This document shows, piece by piece, positions 8,054 to 16,118 of a DNA stretch of 22,189 nt. Under the pieces are notes generated by a model, which was given only the letters and a program-made list of their open reading frames with translations, made no database searches and was not told the DNA's origin. Source of the DNA: Methylophilaceae bacterium (GTDB taxonomy: Bacteria; Pseudomonadota; Gammaproteobacteria; Burkholderiales; Methylophilaceae); contig DOEL01000037.1 in the NCBI GenBank assembly GCA_003533095.1, forward strand, positions 1 to 22,189, read 5' to 3'. The position numbers were made by a program, and so were the translations under genes. How positions within the stretch are numbered: the stretch's first letter is position 1; each line of letters begins with the position of its first letter.

Positions 8054-8518
8054 CTAAGTCCCGCCTTTAAATCCATTTTGCCGCCAAGCTTCATATAAAA
8101 GAATTGCGGCTGCGTTTGATAAATTTAAACTCCTACTATTTTCCGTCATAGGAATTCTTATTTTTTTACTTTCATCAAATTGATCACGAATCGATTCAGG
8201 CAATCCTCGCGTTTCAGGTCCAAATAAAAAGATATCCTCTTTTTGAAATGCAACCTCATGGAAGAGTGTGCCTCCTTTGGTGGTGACAGCGAAGATTCGA
8301 GCGCCTCTATGATGTGATTCAAAGGCTGGAAAATCTGAATAAGTTTTTATTGATGCATATTCATGATAATCAAGCCCAGCACGAACAAGCTGCTTATCAT
8401 CCAAACTAAAGCCTAAAGGTTCAATTAAATGAAGTTGTGTCCCCGTATTTGCGCAAAGCCTAATAATATTGCCAGTATTTGGCGGAATTTCAGGTTCAAA
8501 AAGAGCTATAGAAAACAT
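8054..8518 (-). CDS. trmL: tRNA (cytidine/uridine-2'-O-)-methyltransferase TrmL
   Basis: TrmL is a SPOUT-class (trefoil-knot) methyltransferase that modifies the 2'-O of the wobble nucleotide 34 in tRNA-Leu isoacceptors. The 154-residue product starts [20 protein letters not shown], the classic TrmL N-terminus, followed by RAGLDYHEY. The knot motifs FGPETRGLP and [26 protein letters not shown] bind S-adenosylmethionine. I chose the ATG at 8518; a longer frame starting at a TTG at 8581 adds residues that look like translated AT-rich promoter DNA. The gene stands alone between two plus-strand units and shares its promoter gap with bioB. Confidence 0.95.
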   Translation of the reverse strand: MFSIALFEPEIPPNTGNIIRLCANTGTQLHLIEPLGFSLDDKQLVRAGLDYHEYASIKTYSDFPAFESHHRGARIFAVTTKGGTLFHEVAFQKEDIFLFGPETRGLPESIRDQFDESKKIRIPMTENSRSLNLSNAAAILLYEAWRQNGFKGGT

Positions 8519-8547
8519 AAAATATAACAACTGATTAATTTTTATAC

Positions 8548-8584
8548 AATTGTAACAAATTATAGTAAAATAACTTAACAATTG
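8548..8584. promoter_or_regulatory. Candidate biotin operator (BirA-like inverted repeat)
   Basis: CAATTGTAAC and CTTAACAATTG form a spaced inverted repeat between the divergent trmL and bioB starts. The core, TTGTAACAA (8550-8558), a 14-nt spacer and ACTTAACAA (8573-8581), has the size and outer bases of the proteobacterial BirA operator as I recall it (TTGTAAACC, 14-15 nt, GGTTTACAA). The four outer bases of each arm match fully and the inner bases only partly, 6 of 9 per arm. It overlaps candidate -10 elements, as expected for a repressor site. Many betaproteobacterial BirA proteins lack the DNA-binding domain, so this stays a candidate. Confidence 0.4.
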
Positions 8585-8621
8585 CTTTGTAAGATTATTT
8601 TAACAATAAAATCATATAGAT

Positions 8622-8626
8622 AGGGA
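8622..8626 (+). promoter_or_regulatory. bioB ribosome binding site
   Basis: AGGGA lies 6 nt before the bioB ATG at 8633. It is one of the few good Shine-Dalgarno sequences in the window, and it fixes the bioB start upstream of the unusual N-terminal extension. Confidence 0.7.
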
Positions 8627-8632
8627 TTTATC

Positions 8633-9646
8633 ATGATTGAATCGCAGCCTAATATAAGTCAGCAACCCATTCAATTTGAACAAAAATCCCCTAAAAAACA
8701 AAAAAACTCCCCAAAAGCCCGCTGGACAGTTGCCGAAATTGAAGCTTTATATGCACTGCCTTTTAGTGACCTTATGTATAAGGCTCAAACGATTCATCGT
8801 CAAAATTTTGATGCTAATAAAGTTCAGGTAAGCACGCTCTTGTCTATAAAGACGGGAGGATGTTCTGAGGATTGTGGTTATTGTCCTCAATCTGCTCGCT
8901 ATGACACTAATGTTGAAAATGAAGCCATGATGCCGATTAATGAGGTGCTCAAAGCTGCAAAGGCAGCAAAAGATGCCGGGGCCAGTCGTTTTTGTATGGG
9001 CGCTGCTTGGAGAAGCCCTAAGGATAAAGATTTAAAGCCAGTGTTAGAAATGATTCAAGAAGTTAAAAAAATGGGACTTGAAACTTGCGCGACCCTCGGT
9101 ATGTTAAAGGATGGGCAAGCCAACATGCTCAAAGAAGCAGGACTTGATTATTACAACCATAATTTAGATACAGCACCTGAATTTTATGGTGACATAATTT
9201 CAACGCGCGTATATCAAGACAGACTTGATACATTAGACCGCGTTCGAGAAGCTGATCTTCATGTGTGTTGTGGCGGCATAGTAGGTATGGGGGAGAGCAG
9301 GGTTCAACGTGCCGGCCTGATTGCGCAACTTGCCAATATGGAAAAGCAGCCGGAGAGTGTGCCAATTAATTTATTGACACAAGTAGAAGGCACACCTTTA
9401 CATGGTACTGAACCATTGGATCTTTTTGAGTTTGTGAGAACAATTGCTGTTGCGAGAATTACGATGCCAAAAAGTTATGTAAGATTATCTGCAGGAAGAC
9501 AATCAATGCACGAAGGCATTCAATCATTAGCTTTCTTAGCGGGGGCTAACTCAATTTTTTATGGCGAAAAGTTATTGACGACAGATAATCCGGATGTGAA
9601 AGTTGATCAAGCATTATTCAATAAGCTAGGTATTCATCCCATATAA
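8633..9646 (+). CDS. bioB: Biotin synthase
   Basis: BioB is a radical-SAM enzyme that inserts sulfur into dethiobiotin, the last step of biotin synthesis. The radical-SAM cluster motif CSEDCGYC supplies Cys77, Cys81 and Cys84. [16 protein letters not shown], the [11 protein letters not shown] segment with a ligand of the auxiliary [2Fe-2S] cluster, and SYVRLSAGR (the arginine ligand) are all present. The conserved family start ([11 protein letters not shown]) begins at residue 30, so there is an N-terminal extension of about 25 residues rich in Gln, Lys and Pro that E. coli BioB lacks. The good Shine-Dalgarno sequence before the ATG, and the lack of a plausible later ATG, argue that the extension is real. 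The gene heads the bioBFHCD operon. Confidence 0.98.
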   Translation: MIESQPNISQQPIQFEQKSPKKQKNSPKARWTVAEIEALYALPFSDLMYKAQTIHRQNFDANKVQVSTLLSIKTGGCSEDCGYCPQSARYDTNVENEAMMPINEVLKAAKAAKDAGASRFCMGAAWRSPKDKDLKPVLEMIQEVKKMGLETCATLGMLKDGQANMLKEAGLDYYNHNLDTAPEFYGDIISTRVYQDRLDTLDRVREADLHVCCGGIVGMGESRVQRAGLIAQLANMEKQPESVPINLLTQVEGTPLHGTEPLDLFEFVRTIAVARITMPKSYVRLSAGRQSMHEGIQSLAFLAGANSIFYGEKLLTTDNPDVKVDQALFNKLGIHPI

Positions 9647-9653
9647 ATTTGTG

Positions 9654-10841
9654 ATGTTAGATCAAATTCATCACGAACTTCAATCCTTAAAAGACAATCA
9701 TCTTTTTAGAAAAAGAAAATTATTAAATGGAAGATTAGGATCTAATCTTTCTTTTAATCATCAAAATTATTTAAGCTTTTCATCGAATGACTATCTAGGT
9801 CTTTCACAAAATCAATTAATCCAGGATGCACTGATCGAAGGTATTCATTTATCAGGTAATGGTATGGGAGCCTCTCATCTTATTTCAGGTCATCATGAAT
9901 TCCATGAGGCATTTGAAAATGCATTTAGCGAGGCACTTCATTTTGAAAGAGCACTTTTATTTTCATCTGGCTATATGGCTAATATGGGGATCATTTCAGC
10001 ATTAGTTGGAAAAGACGATACTATTTTTTCTGATAAGTTGAATCATGCATCATTAAATGATGCGTCGATACTCTCACGCGCTATTCATAAAAGATATCGA
10101 CATCATGATTTACAGCATTTAGAAGATTTACTTCAAACATCAAAATCAAAAGTTAAGCTTATTGTTACTGATGCTGTTTTTAGTATGGATGGAGATCTAG
10201 CAAATATTCCAGACTTATTACAATTATGTGAAATGTATGATGCTTATCTTTATATTGATGATGCACATGGTTTTGGTGTGTTAGGAAAAAATGGCAAAGG
10301 GACGCTGCAACATTTTTATGATCAAGAAAAAATTAAAGAATCTAATTCTCCGAGAGTTATTTATATGGCAACGCTTGGAAAGGCAGCTGGTATTCATGGG
10401 GCTGTCGTAGCAACTTCAAATAATCTTATTGAATATTTTATTCAAAAATCTAAGCAATATATTTATACGACTGCTATGCCAGCTTTTATGGCGTATGGAT
10501 TAAAAGAATCTTTAAGTCAAATTTTAAAAGCAGATCACATAAGGGCTCACTTAAACAACCTTATTAAACTGTTTAGAGATAATGTTAAATTTCAAAAAAA
10601 GGCTTTAGGTAGCTCTTTAACACCTATTCAGCCCCTTATTCTTGGTAGTGAAATTAACGCATTAAGATTACATCAATGGTTAATAGAAAGGGGAATATAT
10701 GTCCCTGCTATTAGGCCACCTACAGTGCCTCAAGACACTTCTCGATTACGTATTTCATTTTCAGCATTACATCAAGATAAAGATGTGATGACATTAATGA
10801 AAAATATATCAGATTTTGAAAGCCAATCTGATGCACATTAA
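9654..10841 (+). CDS. bioF: 8-amino-7-oxononanoate synthase
   Basis: BioF condenses pimeloyl-ACP (or -CoA) with L-alanine to form 8-amino-7-oxononanoate (KAPA). It is a PLP enzyme of the alpha-oxoamine synthase family. Visible segments are FSSNDYLGLS near 42-51, GMGASHLISGH near 71-80, DDAHGFGVLG (Asp202/203 and His205 contact PLP), and the Schiff-base lysine Lys243 in TLGKAAGIHG. The 395-residue length is normal. The ATG at 9654 is preferred; an adjacent in-frame GTG at 9651 would add only one residue. No good Shine-Dalgarno sequence is visible, and the gene begins 7 nt after the bioB stop, so translational coupling is likely. Confidence 0.97.
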   Translation: MLDQIHHELQSLKDNHLFRKRKLLNGRLGSNLSFNHQNYLSFSSNDYLGLSQNQLIQDALIEGIHLSGNGMGASHLISGHHEFHEAFENAFSEALHFERALLFSSGYMANMGIISALVGKDDTIFSDKLNHASLNDASILSRAIHKRYRHHDLQHLEDLLQTSKSKVKLIVTDAVFSMDGDLANIPDLLQLCEMYDAYLYIDDAHGFGVLGKNGKGTLQHFYDQEKIKESNSPRVIYMATLGKAAGIHGAVVATSNNLIEYFIQKSKQYIYTTAMPAFMAYGLKESLSQILKADHIRAHLNNLIKLFRDNVKFQKKALGSSLTPIQPLILGSEINALRLHQWLIERGIYVPAIRPPTVPQDTSRLRISFSALHQDKDVMTLMKNISDFESQSDAH

Positions 10842-11592
10842 AAAAATTGGACAAGGTAAAGATCTTGTTCTCATTCATGGATGGGGCATGCATAGTGGAA
10901 TATGGGAACCTATCATTGATAAATTTTCAAATCATTACACGCTTCATCTTGTAGATATTCCTGGCATGGGTAAAAGCCCTCTTATCGACCCTTATGATCT
11001 TAATCACTTAGCTGAAGCGATTAGTCAAAAATTGCCATCTTCGTTTGATATTTTGGGATGGTCTTTGGGAAGCCTGATTACCCTAAAAATGAGCTTAATA
11101 CATCCAAAAAGAATTCATCGTATGGTTTTGGTTGGTGGAACACCTTGTTTTATTAATCAGACTGATTGGAATTTTGGTGTAGATATAAGAGATTTTAATG
11201 ATTTTGCTAATAAGCTTTTTAAAGATTACAAATCAACCATGATGAATTTTTATACTCTACAACTTATGCATTCAAAACATAGTAAATTGCTTATTAAAAA
11301 TCTTAAAGAGATGAATGAAGAAATAGCCCCACCTAAAATTAAGTCTTTGCAGCTCGGCCTTGATGTTTTATTAAATAATGATTTACGAGAAGATATTAAT
11401 AAAATTAACCATCAAATACTTTTAATAGTTGGTGACATGGATCGCTTGACACCAAAATCAGCTTCTATGTGGCTTGAGAGTCATTTAAAAGAAGCACAAT
11501 TGAAGATAATCCAAGGTGCATCACATATTCCTTTTCTGTCTCACCCAGATGAGTTTTTTGATCATCTCGATCAATTCTTATTGGCAGCTTAA
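10831..11592 (+). CDS. bioH: Pimeloyl-[ACP] methyl ester esterase
   Basis: BioH is an alpha/beta hydrolase that removes the methyl group from pimeloyl-ACP methyl ester, ending the fatty-acid-synthesis phase of pimelate formation. The 253-residue product aligns along its length with E. coli BioH (256 residues). The oxyanion segment HGWGM is near 16-20, the nucleophile is Ser78 in GWSLGS, the acid is probably Asp204 in GDMDRLTP, and the base is His232 in GASHIPF. The ATG at 10831 overlaps the end of bioF by 11 nt. An in-frame TTG at 10816 would lengthen the overlap without adding family sequence. Placement between bioF and bioC supports the specific assignment over a general esterase. Confidence 0.94.
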   Translation: MHIKKIGQGKDLVLIHGWGMHSGIWEPIIDKFSNHYTLHLVDIPGMGKSPLIDPYDLNHLAEAISQKLPSSFDILGWSLGSLITLKMSLIHPKRIHRMVLVGGTPCFINQTDWNFGVDIRDFNDFANKLFKDYKSTMMNFYTLQLMHSKHSKLLIKNLKEMNEEIAPPKIKSLQLGLDVLLNNDLREDINKINHQILLIVGDMDRLTPKSASMWLESHLKEAQLKIIQGASHIPFLSHPDEFFDHLDQFLLAA

Positions 11593-11594
11593 TC

Positions 11595-12464
11595 ATGACT
11601 CAACATCATATTGATAAAAAAAGAGCTCAAGCATCATTTAATAAAGCTGCCGCTTCATATGAAGATGCTGCAGTGCTTCAAAAGCATGTGCTTGAAGAGA
11701 TGTTTTTAAGGCTTAAATTACTCAAAATTAATCCTAACGTTATTCTGGACTTAGGCTGTGGGGTTGGGAATGCAGGACCCAATTTAAAATCTTCATATAA
11801 GCCTCATGATCTTATTTATTTAGATTTTGCATATGACATGTTAAAAAAAGCAAAAGAAAAAAATAAAGATCATTTTTTAAAAACATTTTCAAGCAAAACA
11901 TCACAGCAATTTATTTGTGCAGATATGGAAGCCATCCCACTATTAGAAAATAGTATCGATATGGTTTGGTCAAATTTATCTGTTCAATGGTGCAATGATC
12001 TTGATCATGTATTTACACAAATAGCAAAAATATTAACGCACAATGGACTATTTATATTTAGTACATTTGGACCAAGCACGCTTCATGAATTAAGAGATTC
12101 ACTCGCATCATTCTCTCAATACTCACATATAAATCAATTTATTGACATGCACGATATTGGCGATGCGCTGATACGATGTGGCTTTTCAGATCCGGTATTA
12201 GATGTGGATGTTTATACACTTACCTACACCACATTTAAAGAGATTTTATATGATTTGAAGCATATCGGAGCTCATAATGCCCTTCAAGGAAGAGCAAAGA
12301 GTCTGACAGGTAAAGGCTTCTTGTATCAATTGGAAAGATTATATGAGGTTTATAGGTCAGATGAAAAACTCCCTGCAAGTTATGAAGTTGTTTATGGGCA
12401 TGCATGGCGAGTGAATAAGCAGTCTGACGAATCCTCAATTGTTAAATTTTATCCAAAACAATAA
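11595..12464 (+). CDS. bioC: Malonyl-[ACP] O-methyltransferase
   Basis: BioC methylates the free carboxyl of malonyl-ACP, so that the fatty acid synthesis enzymes can extend the disguised ester to pimeloyl-ACP methyl ester. The N-terminus RAQASFNKAAASYEDAAVLQKHV is characteristic. The SAM-binding motif I is LDLGCGVGN near residue 53, followed by an acidic residue at LDFAYDML, then DMEAIPLLENS and WSNLSVQWCNDL. The segment STFGPSTLHELRDS is typical of BioC. At 289 residues it is longer than E. coli BioC (about 251). It starts 2 nt after the bioH stop, and its stop overlaps the bioD start by one base (TAATG). Confidence 0.96.
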   Translation: MTQHHIDKKRAQASFNKAAASYEDAAVLQKHVLEEMFLRLKLLKINPNVILDLGCGVGNAGPNLKSSYKPHDLIYLDFAYDMLKKAKEKNKDHFLKTFSSKTSQQFICADMEAIPLLENSIDMVWSNLSVQWCNDLDHVFTQIAKILTHNGLFIFSTFGPSTLHELRDSLASFSQYSHINQFIDMHDIGDALIRCGFSDPVLDVDVYTLTYTTFKEILYDLKHIGAHNALQGRAKSLTGKGFLYQLERLYEVYRSDEKLPASYEVVYGHAWRVNKQSDESSIVKFYPKQ

Positions 12465-13150
12465 TGCATTCATTCTTTATAACAGGCACTGATACGAATA
12501 TAGGAAAGACAGCTATTACATGTAGCTTAATTGCTAAATCTGTTGAAGAAGGATTTCGCGCGGGTGGTATGAAGCCTGTTGCTGCAGGATGCCATATAGA
12601 AGATGGTTATATGATCTCTGATGATGTTAAAAAAATTATTGAGGTAAGCAATGTCGATCTGAACATCAAAGAAATTAATCCTTATTCATTCGAGCGGGCG
12701 ATCGCGCCGCATATAAGCTTTAAATCAAACAAAATTGATATTCGTTTAATTAAGAAATATTTGCGATCTTTTGAAAATAAAATGGATTATTTATTTATTG
12801 AAGGGGTTGGGGGATATGCAGTTCCTTTAACTGAGACTTTTACTACAGCTGACTTAGTTGAGAATTTAGATATACCAGTTATTTTGGTCGTGGGTATGAA
12901 ATTAGGCTGCATCAATCATGCTTTATTAACAGTTGAATCTATTTTGAATAGAAAACAAAAGCTTTGTGGCTGGGTCGCTAATAGGGTAGATAAAGATATG
13001 CAAGCTTACGAAGAAAACTTTTCTTTTTTAAAAGAAAAAATCAAGGCGCCTTGTTTAGGCGAAGTACCTTATTTCAAGGATTTTGATCCTTACAAAGCAT
13101 CAAAATTTATCAATCTTAACAAGCTCAACGATAAAGCTTATGAAGGTTGA
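12464..13150 (+). CDS. bioD: ATP-dependent dethiobiotin synthetase
   Basis: BioD uses ATP and CO2 to close the ureido ring on 7,8-diaminononanoate, giving dethiobiotin. The 228-residue product has the P-loop GTDTNIGKT at residues 8-16, KPVAAG near 37, the EGVGGYAVPL motif near 112-121 and the nucleotide-base motif ANRVDKD near 170. It is the last gene of bioBFHCD and starts inside the bioC stop codon (TAATG), so translational coupling is very likely. Its last 26 nt overlap the 3' end of nadD on the opposite strand, so no terminator separates the two units. Confidence 0.97.
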   Translation: MHSFFITGTDTNIGKTAITCSLIAKSVEEGFRAGGMKPVAAGCHIEDGYMISDDVKKIIEVSNVDLNIKEINPYSFERAIAPHISFKSNKIDIRLIKKYLRSFENKMDYLFIEGVGGYAVPLTETFTTADLVENLDIPVILVVGMKLGCINHALLTVESILNRKQKLCGWVANRVDKDMQAYEENFSFLKEKIKAPCLGEVPYFKDFDPYKASKFINLNKLNDKAYEG

Positions 13151-13784
13151 TGTAGTCAGCAACGGCTGCAGGTAAAAAATTCAAAAGATTTTTGTTTGAG
13201 TAAATAGCCTCTCGAATTTGAGAAGACGAGATATCAATATACTCAAATTGTTTTGCCATAATTAGACCGTGACTAGATCTACGAAGATCCTCAACATTTT
13301 GAGTGAGCCTTTCACCCCATTCTTTTTTTAAAGCTGATGTTAATTGATCTGCAAGAATAGGGGATTCACGTCTTTCCATTATTAATATATGGCAATATTT
13401 AAAAAGCTCATTCCATAAATGCCATGACTCAAGTTTCAAAAAAGCATCGCTTCCCATTAAAAAACAAAAAGCTTGATCTTCTTTTTTTTCTATTGCAAGA
13501 CTTTGTAATGTTTCAATTGTATAAGAGGGCTTAAGGTCATTCTGGCTTTTTTTAATTTCACGATCATCAGTAAAAAAATTAGTATATGGATTTAGGGCAA
13601 GATTAAGCATTTCTATGCGATGCTTATTCTCTAGAACGATATTTTTATGAGGTGCTAAACCAGAAGGAATAAAAAGCACTTTGGATAATGAGGCAAGATC
13701 TTGCCACGCTTTAGCTAATTTTACATGGCCATAGTGTATTGGATCGAATGCACCACCAAATACACCAATAAGTTTCAAAGACAT
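13125..13784 (-). CDS. nadD: Nicotinate-nucleotide adenylyltransferase
   Basis: NadD adenylates nicotinate mononucleotide in NAD synthesis. The 219-residue product has the nucleotidyltransferase signature GGAFDPIHYGH at residues 10-20, LFIPSGLAPHK in the substrate loop, GSDAF, and ISSSQIREAI near the C-terminus. It starts 3 nt after the proA stop, and AAGGA abuts the start codon. It ends the minus-strand unit as seen here. The usual downstream partners rsfS and rlmH are not in this window; bioD lies there in convergent orientation with a 26-nt 3' overlap. Confidence 0.96.
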   Translation of the reverse strand: MSLKLIGVFGGAFDPIHYGHVKLAKAWQDLASLSKVLFIPSGLAPHKNIVLENKHRIEMLNLALNPYTNFFTDDREIKKSQNDLKPSYTIETLQSLAIEKKEDQAFCFLMGSDAFLKLESWHLWNELFKYCHILIMERRESPILADQLTSALKKEWGERLTQNVEDLRRSSHGLIMAKQFEYIDISSSQIREAIYSNKNLLNFLPAAVADYINLHKLYR

Positions 13785-13787
13785 TCC

Positions 13788-15047
13788 TTACTTACGTATA
13801 TGTCCATTGCCTAATACGATATATTTGAGTGAAGTAAGTCCTTCAAGCCCTACAGGACCTCTTGCATGTAATTTATTTGTTGAAATACCTATTTCGGCAC
13901 CCAAGCCATATTCAAAGCCATCAGCAAATCGAGTTGAAGCGTTTACCATAACGCTGCTTGAATCTACTTCTTTCAAGAATCGCATAGCTCGTTCATGGTT
14001 TTCAGTGACGATAGCATCTGTGTGATGAGAAGAATATTGGTTAATATGATGAATTGCTTCGTCAATGTCATCGACAATCTTGCATGAAATAATTGCATCA
14101 AGGTATTCAGTATAAAAATCATCTTCACTTGCTGCTTTAATACCCTTCACAAGTTTCAAAGTTTCTTTGCAGCCACGAACCTCAACTTTATGTTGATGAA
14201 GCATTTTTACAATTTTAGGTAAAAAATTGCCTGCAATATCTTTAGACAATAAAAGTGATTCAGTCGTATTGCATGTACCCAATCTTTGAGTTTTAGAATT
14301 CTCAATAATTTTAAGTGCTTTATTTAGGTCTGCATTTTTATCTACAAAGACATGGCAATTCCCATCTAAGTGTTTAATGACAGGCACAGTTGCCTCATCA
14401 CTAATCATCTTCGTTAAGCTTTTGCCACCTCTTGGAATGATCACATCAATATAGTCATTAAGCTTAATTATGCCTTTAACTATAGATCTATCGGTTAAAT
14501 CAATCACCTGAACTGCCTCTGCTAAAAGGCCAGCTTTTTTTAGTGCTTCGTGAATAAGATTACTTAAAGCAATATTAGAATGAATAGATTCACTGCCCCC
14601 TCTTAATATAATGGCATTTCCTGATTTAATAGATAAGCTTGCTGCATCAATGGTGACATTAGGACGAGATTCATAGATCATACCTATAACACCCAGTGCA
14701 ACACGCATTTGACCGACTTGAATACCTGATGGGCGTGTATTCAAATGCATAATTTCACCAATAGGGTCCTTAAGATCAACAATATCTTTTATGCCTTTAA
14801 TCATTGAATCAATAGTTTTACTTGAAATGATGAGGCGATCGATAGAAGCGCGATCTAATTTATTTTTTTTAGCTTCTTTGACATCTTTCTCATTGGCTTT
14901 CAAAATAGTTTTCGCTTTTGAATTTAAAAGATGAATGAGATGCGTCAAAGCATCATTTTTTTGTTGTGTTGATGCTCTTGCCATTAGACGTGAAGCTTTT
15001 TTTGCTTCTACACCAATTTTTTTGAGATATTGATTAATATTTGTCAT
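13788..15047 (-). CDS. proA: Gamma-glutamyl phosphate reductase
   Basis: ProA reduces L-glutamyl 5-phosphate to glutamate 5-semialdehyde in proline synthesis. It belongs to the aldehyde dehydrogenase superfamily, and its 419 residues match the family. The catalytic cysteine is Cys259 in [12 protein letters not shown]. Other conserved stretches are [40 protein letters not shown] and [13 protein letters not shown] at the C-terminus. The partner proB is not in the window. The gene lies in the holA-nadD run but is preceded by a 39-nt gap with a promoter-like sequence placed so that transcription could start at the ATG itself. Confidence 0.97.
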   Translation of the reverse strand: MTNINQYLKKIGVEAKKASRLMARASTQQKNDALTHLIHLLNSKAKTILKANEKDVKEAKKNKLDRASIDRLIISSKTIDSMIKGIKDIVDLKDPIGEIMHLNTRPSGIQVGQMRVALGVIGMIYESRPNVTIDAASLSIKSGNAIILRGGSESIHSNIALSNLIHEALKKAGLLAEAVQVIDLTDRSIVKGIIKLNDYIDVIIPRGGKSLTKMISDEATVPVIKHLDGNCHVFVDKNADLNKALKIIENSKTQRLGTCNTTESLLLSKDIAGNFLPKIVKMLHQHKVEVRGCKETLKLVKGIKAASEDDFYTEYLDAIISCKIVDDIDEAIHHINQYSSHHTDAIVTENHERAMRFLKEVDSSSVMVNASTRFADGFEYGLGAEIGISTNKLHARGPVGLEGLTSLKYIVLGNGHIRK

Positions 15048-15053
15048 GTATGA

Positions 15054-15083
15054 ATTATACGCGTTAAGAAATTAACTTGTATA
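15054..15083 (-). promoter_or_regulatory. Candidate proA promoter (possibly leaderless)
   Basis: On the minus strand, TATACA (15083-15078) is followed by an 18-nt spacer and a perfect TATAAT (15059-15054). With the usual 6-base distance from -10 to +1, transcription would begin at base 15047, the A of the proA ATG. The -35 matches the consensus at 4 of 6 positions. No Shine-Dalgarno sequence precedes the ATG, which is consistent with a leaderless start but does not prove it. Read-through from holA is also possible. Confidence 0.45.
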
Positions 15084-15086
15084 GGA

Positions 15087-16115
15087 TCAAATTTTTCTGC
15101 TTCGTGATGCTATTTTTGCAAGCCCCAGGCAAAGTCTCATTGTTTCTAGCCAAGCATCACCGGGGGATACGCCCTTTGATATTTTGTCGATCTCAGATAG
15201 TTTTTGAATAGCTGCTCTTAAATGTTTAAGTGAAAAAAAAGACATCGCTTTTTTAGTAAATATAAGCTTATTGCCAAATATTCTTGATTTCGTGAGATGG
15301 TTTTCTAACGATTGACCTTTGAAATCAAGTTCTTTTATTTCAAGCATAGGTTTTAATACCCAAGAAAGCGAGCTTGTAATGCTAATTGGATTTTGGCCTT
15401 CTTCTTTTAGGAAATTAAGCGTCAATAAGGTTTTCATCTGATCACCATTTAGTACATAATCAGTGAGCTCATAAGTATCATAACGTGAAACATTTGAAAT
15501 AGATTGTGAAACTTTTTCATATGAAATAGATTGGCCTGGAAAAAGTAATGCTAATTTATTTAACTCTTGATCTGCAGCAAGCATATTGCCATGAACCAAT
15601 TGACTAATAAGCTGAATACTTTCTTCATCTAGATCTATGGATAATAAAGAAGCTCTTTTTTTTAACCAAAAAGCAAGTTCGGTTGGTTTAATTTCATCAA
15701 GTTTAATTGTATAAGCAATTTTTTCAATTTCCTTAAACCATCTTTGGAACTTAGTTTCTTTGTCTATTTGAGGCAGATGAACAACAAGGAGATCATTTTG
15801 AGTTAAATTCTGAAGAATTTTATAAAAGGAATCACCGCCTTCAGCATTTATTTTTCCTGAGGGAATAATAATTTCAATAATGCGCTTTTGAGAAAACAGT
15901 CCTTGAGATGAAAGGGATGAAGCACATTGATCCCATTTAAAAAAACGATCAACAGTAAAGCTTAATTTTTCTGTATAAGTTTTTTCTTTTGCAAATTGAC
16001 GGATGATGTCGAAAGCTTCTTTTCTTGAGAGCGCTTCATCGCCCAAGAGAAGGAATTTTGATTGCTGATTTTTTTGAAGCTCTTTACTAAAAGCTTCAGA
16101 ATCAAATGCTGCCAT
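15087..16115 (-). CDS. holA: DNA polymerase III subunit delta
   Basis: HolA is the delta subunit of the clamp loader. It opens the beta sliding clamp during replication. The 342-residue product has the weakly conserved family pattern: KFLLLGDEALSRKEAFDIIR near 19-38, LVVHLPQIDKETKF in the middle of the N-terminal domain, LVHGNMLAADQELNKLALLF near 187-207, and LSWVLKPMLEI in the collar region. The delta subunit diverges quickly, but its position immediately after lptE and leuS is strong support, since leuS-lptE-holA is widely conserved in proteobacteria. It starts 3 nt after the lptE stop. Confidence 0.93.
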   Translation of the reverse strand: MAAFDSEAFSKELQKNQQSKFLLLGDEALSRKEAFDIIRQFAKEKTYTEKLSFTVDRFFKWDQCASSLSSQGLFSQKRIIEIIIPSGKINAEGGDSFYKILQNLTQNDLLVVHLPQIDKETKFQRWFKEIEKIAYTIKLDEIKPTELAFWLKKRASLLSIDLDEESIQLISQLVHGNMLAADQELNKLALLFPGQSISYEKVSQSISNVSRYDTYELTDYVLNGDQMKTLLTLNFLKEEGQNPISITSSLSWVLKPMLEIKELDFKGQSLENHLTKSRIFGNKLIFTKKAMSFFSLKHLRAAIQKLSEIDKISKGVSPGDAWLETMRLCLGLAKIASRSRKI

Positions 16116-16118
16116 TAA

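Larger units (their letters stand above)
8519..8632. promoter_or_regulatory. trmL/bioB divergent regulatory region
   Basis: This 114-nt, very AT-rich gap is the longest in the window. For trmL (minus strand), TATAAA lies near the gene with TTTACT 17 nt upstream, a 4 of 6 match to the -35 consensus. A perfect minus-strand TATAAT at 8564-8559 lacks a good -35. For bioB, TATAGT (8561-8566) and TAAAAT (8607-8612, with TTGCTT at 8583-8588) are -10 candidates. None is strong, and composition alone generates many such matches. The spaced inverted repeat at 8548-8584 is listed separately. Confidence 0.5.

Noticed and set aside
8519-8581. Longer trmL starting at a TTG at 8581
   Set aside because: The extra residues are translated AT-rich intergenic DNA covering the regulatory region; [17 protein letters not shown] is the family start.
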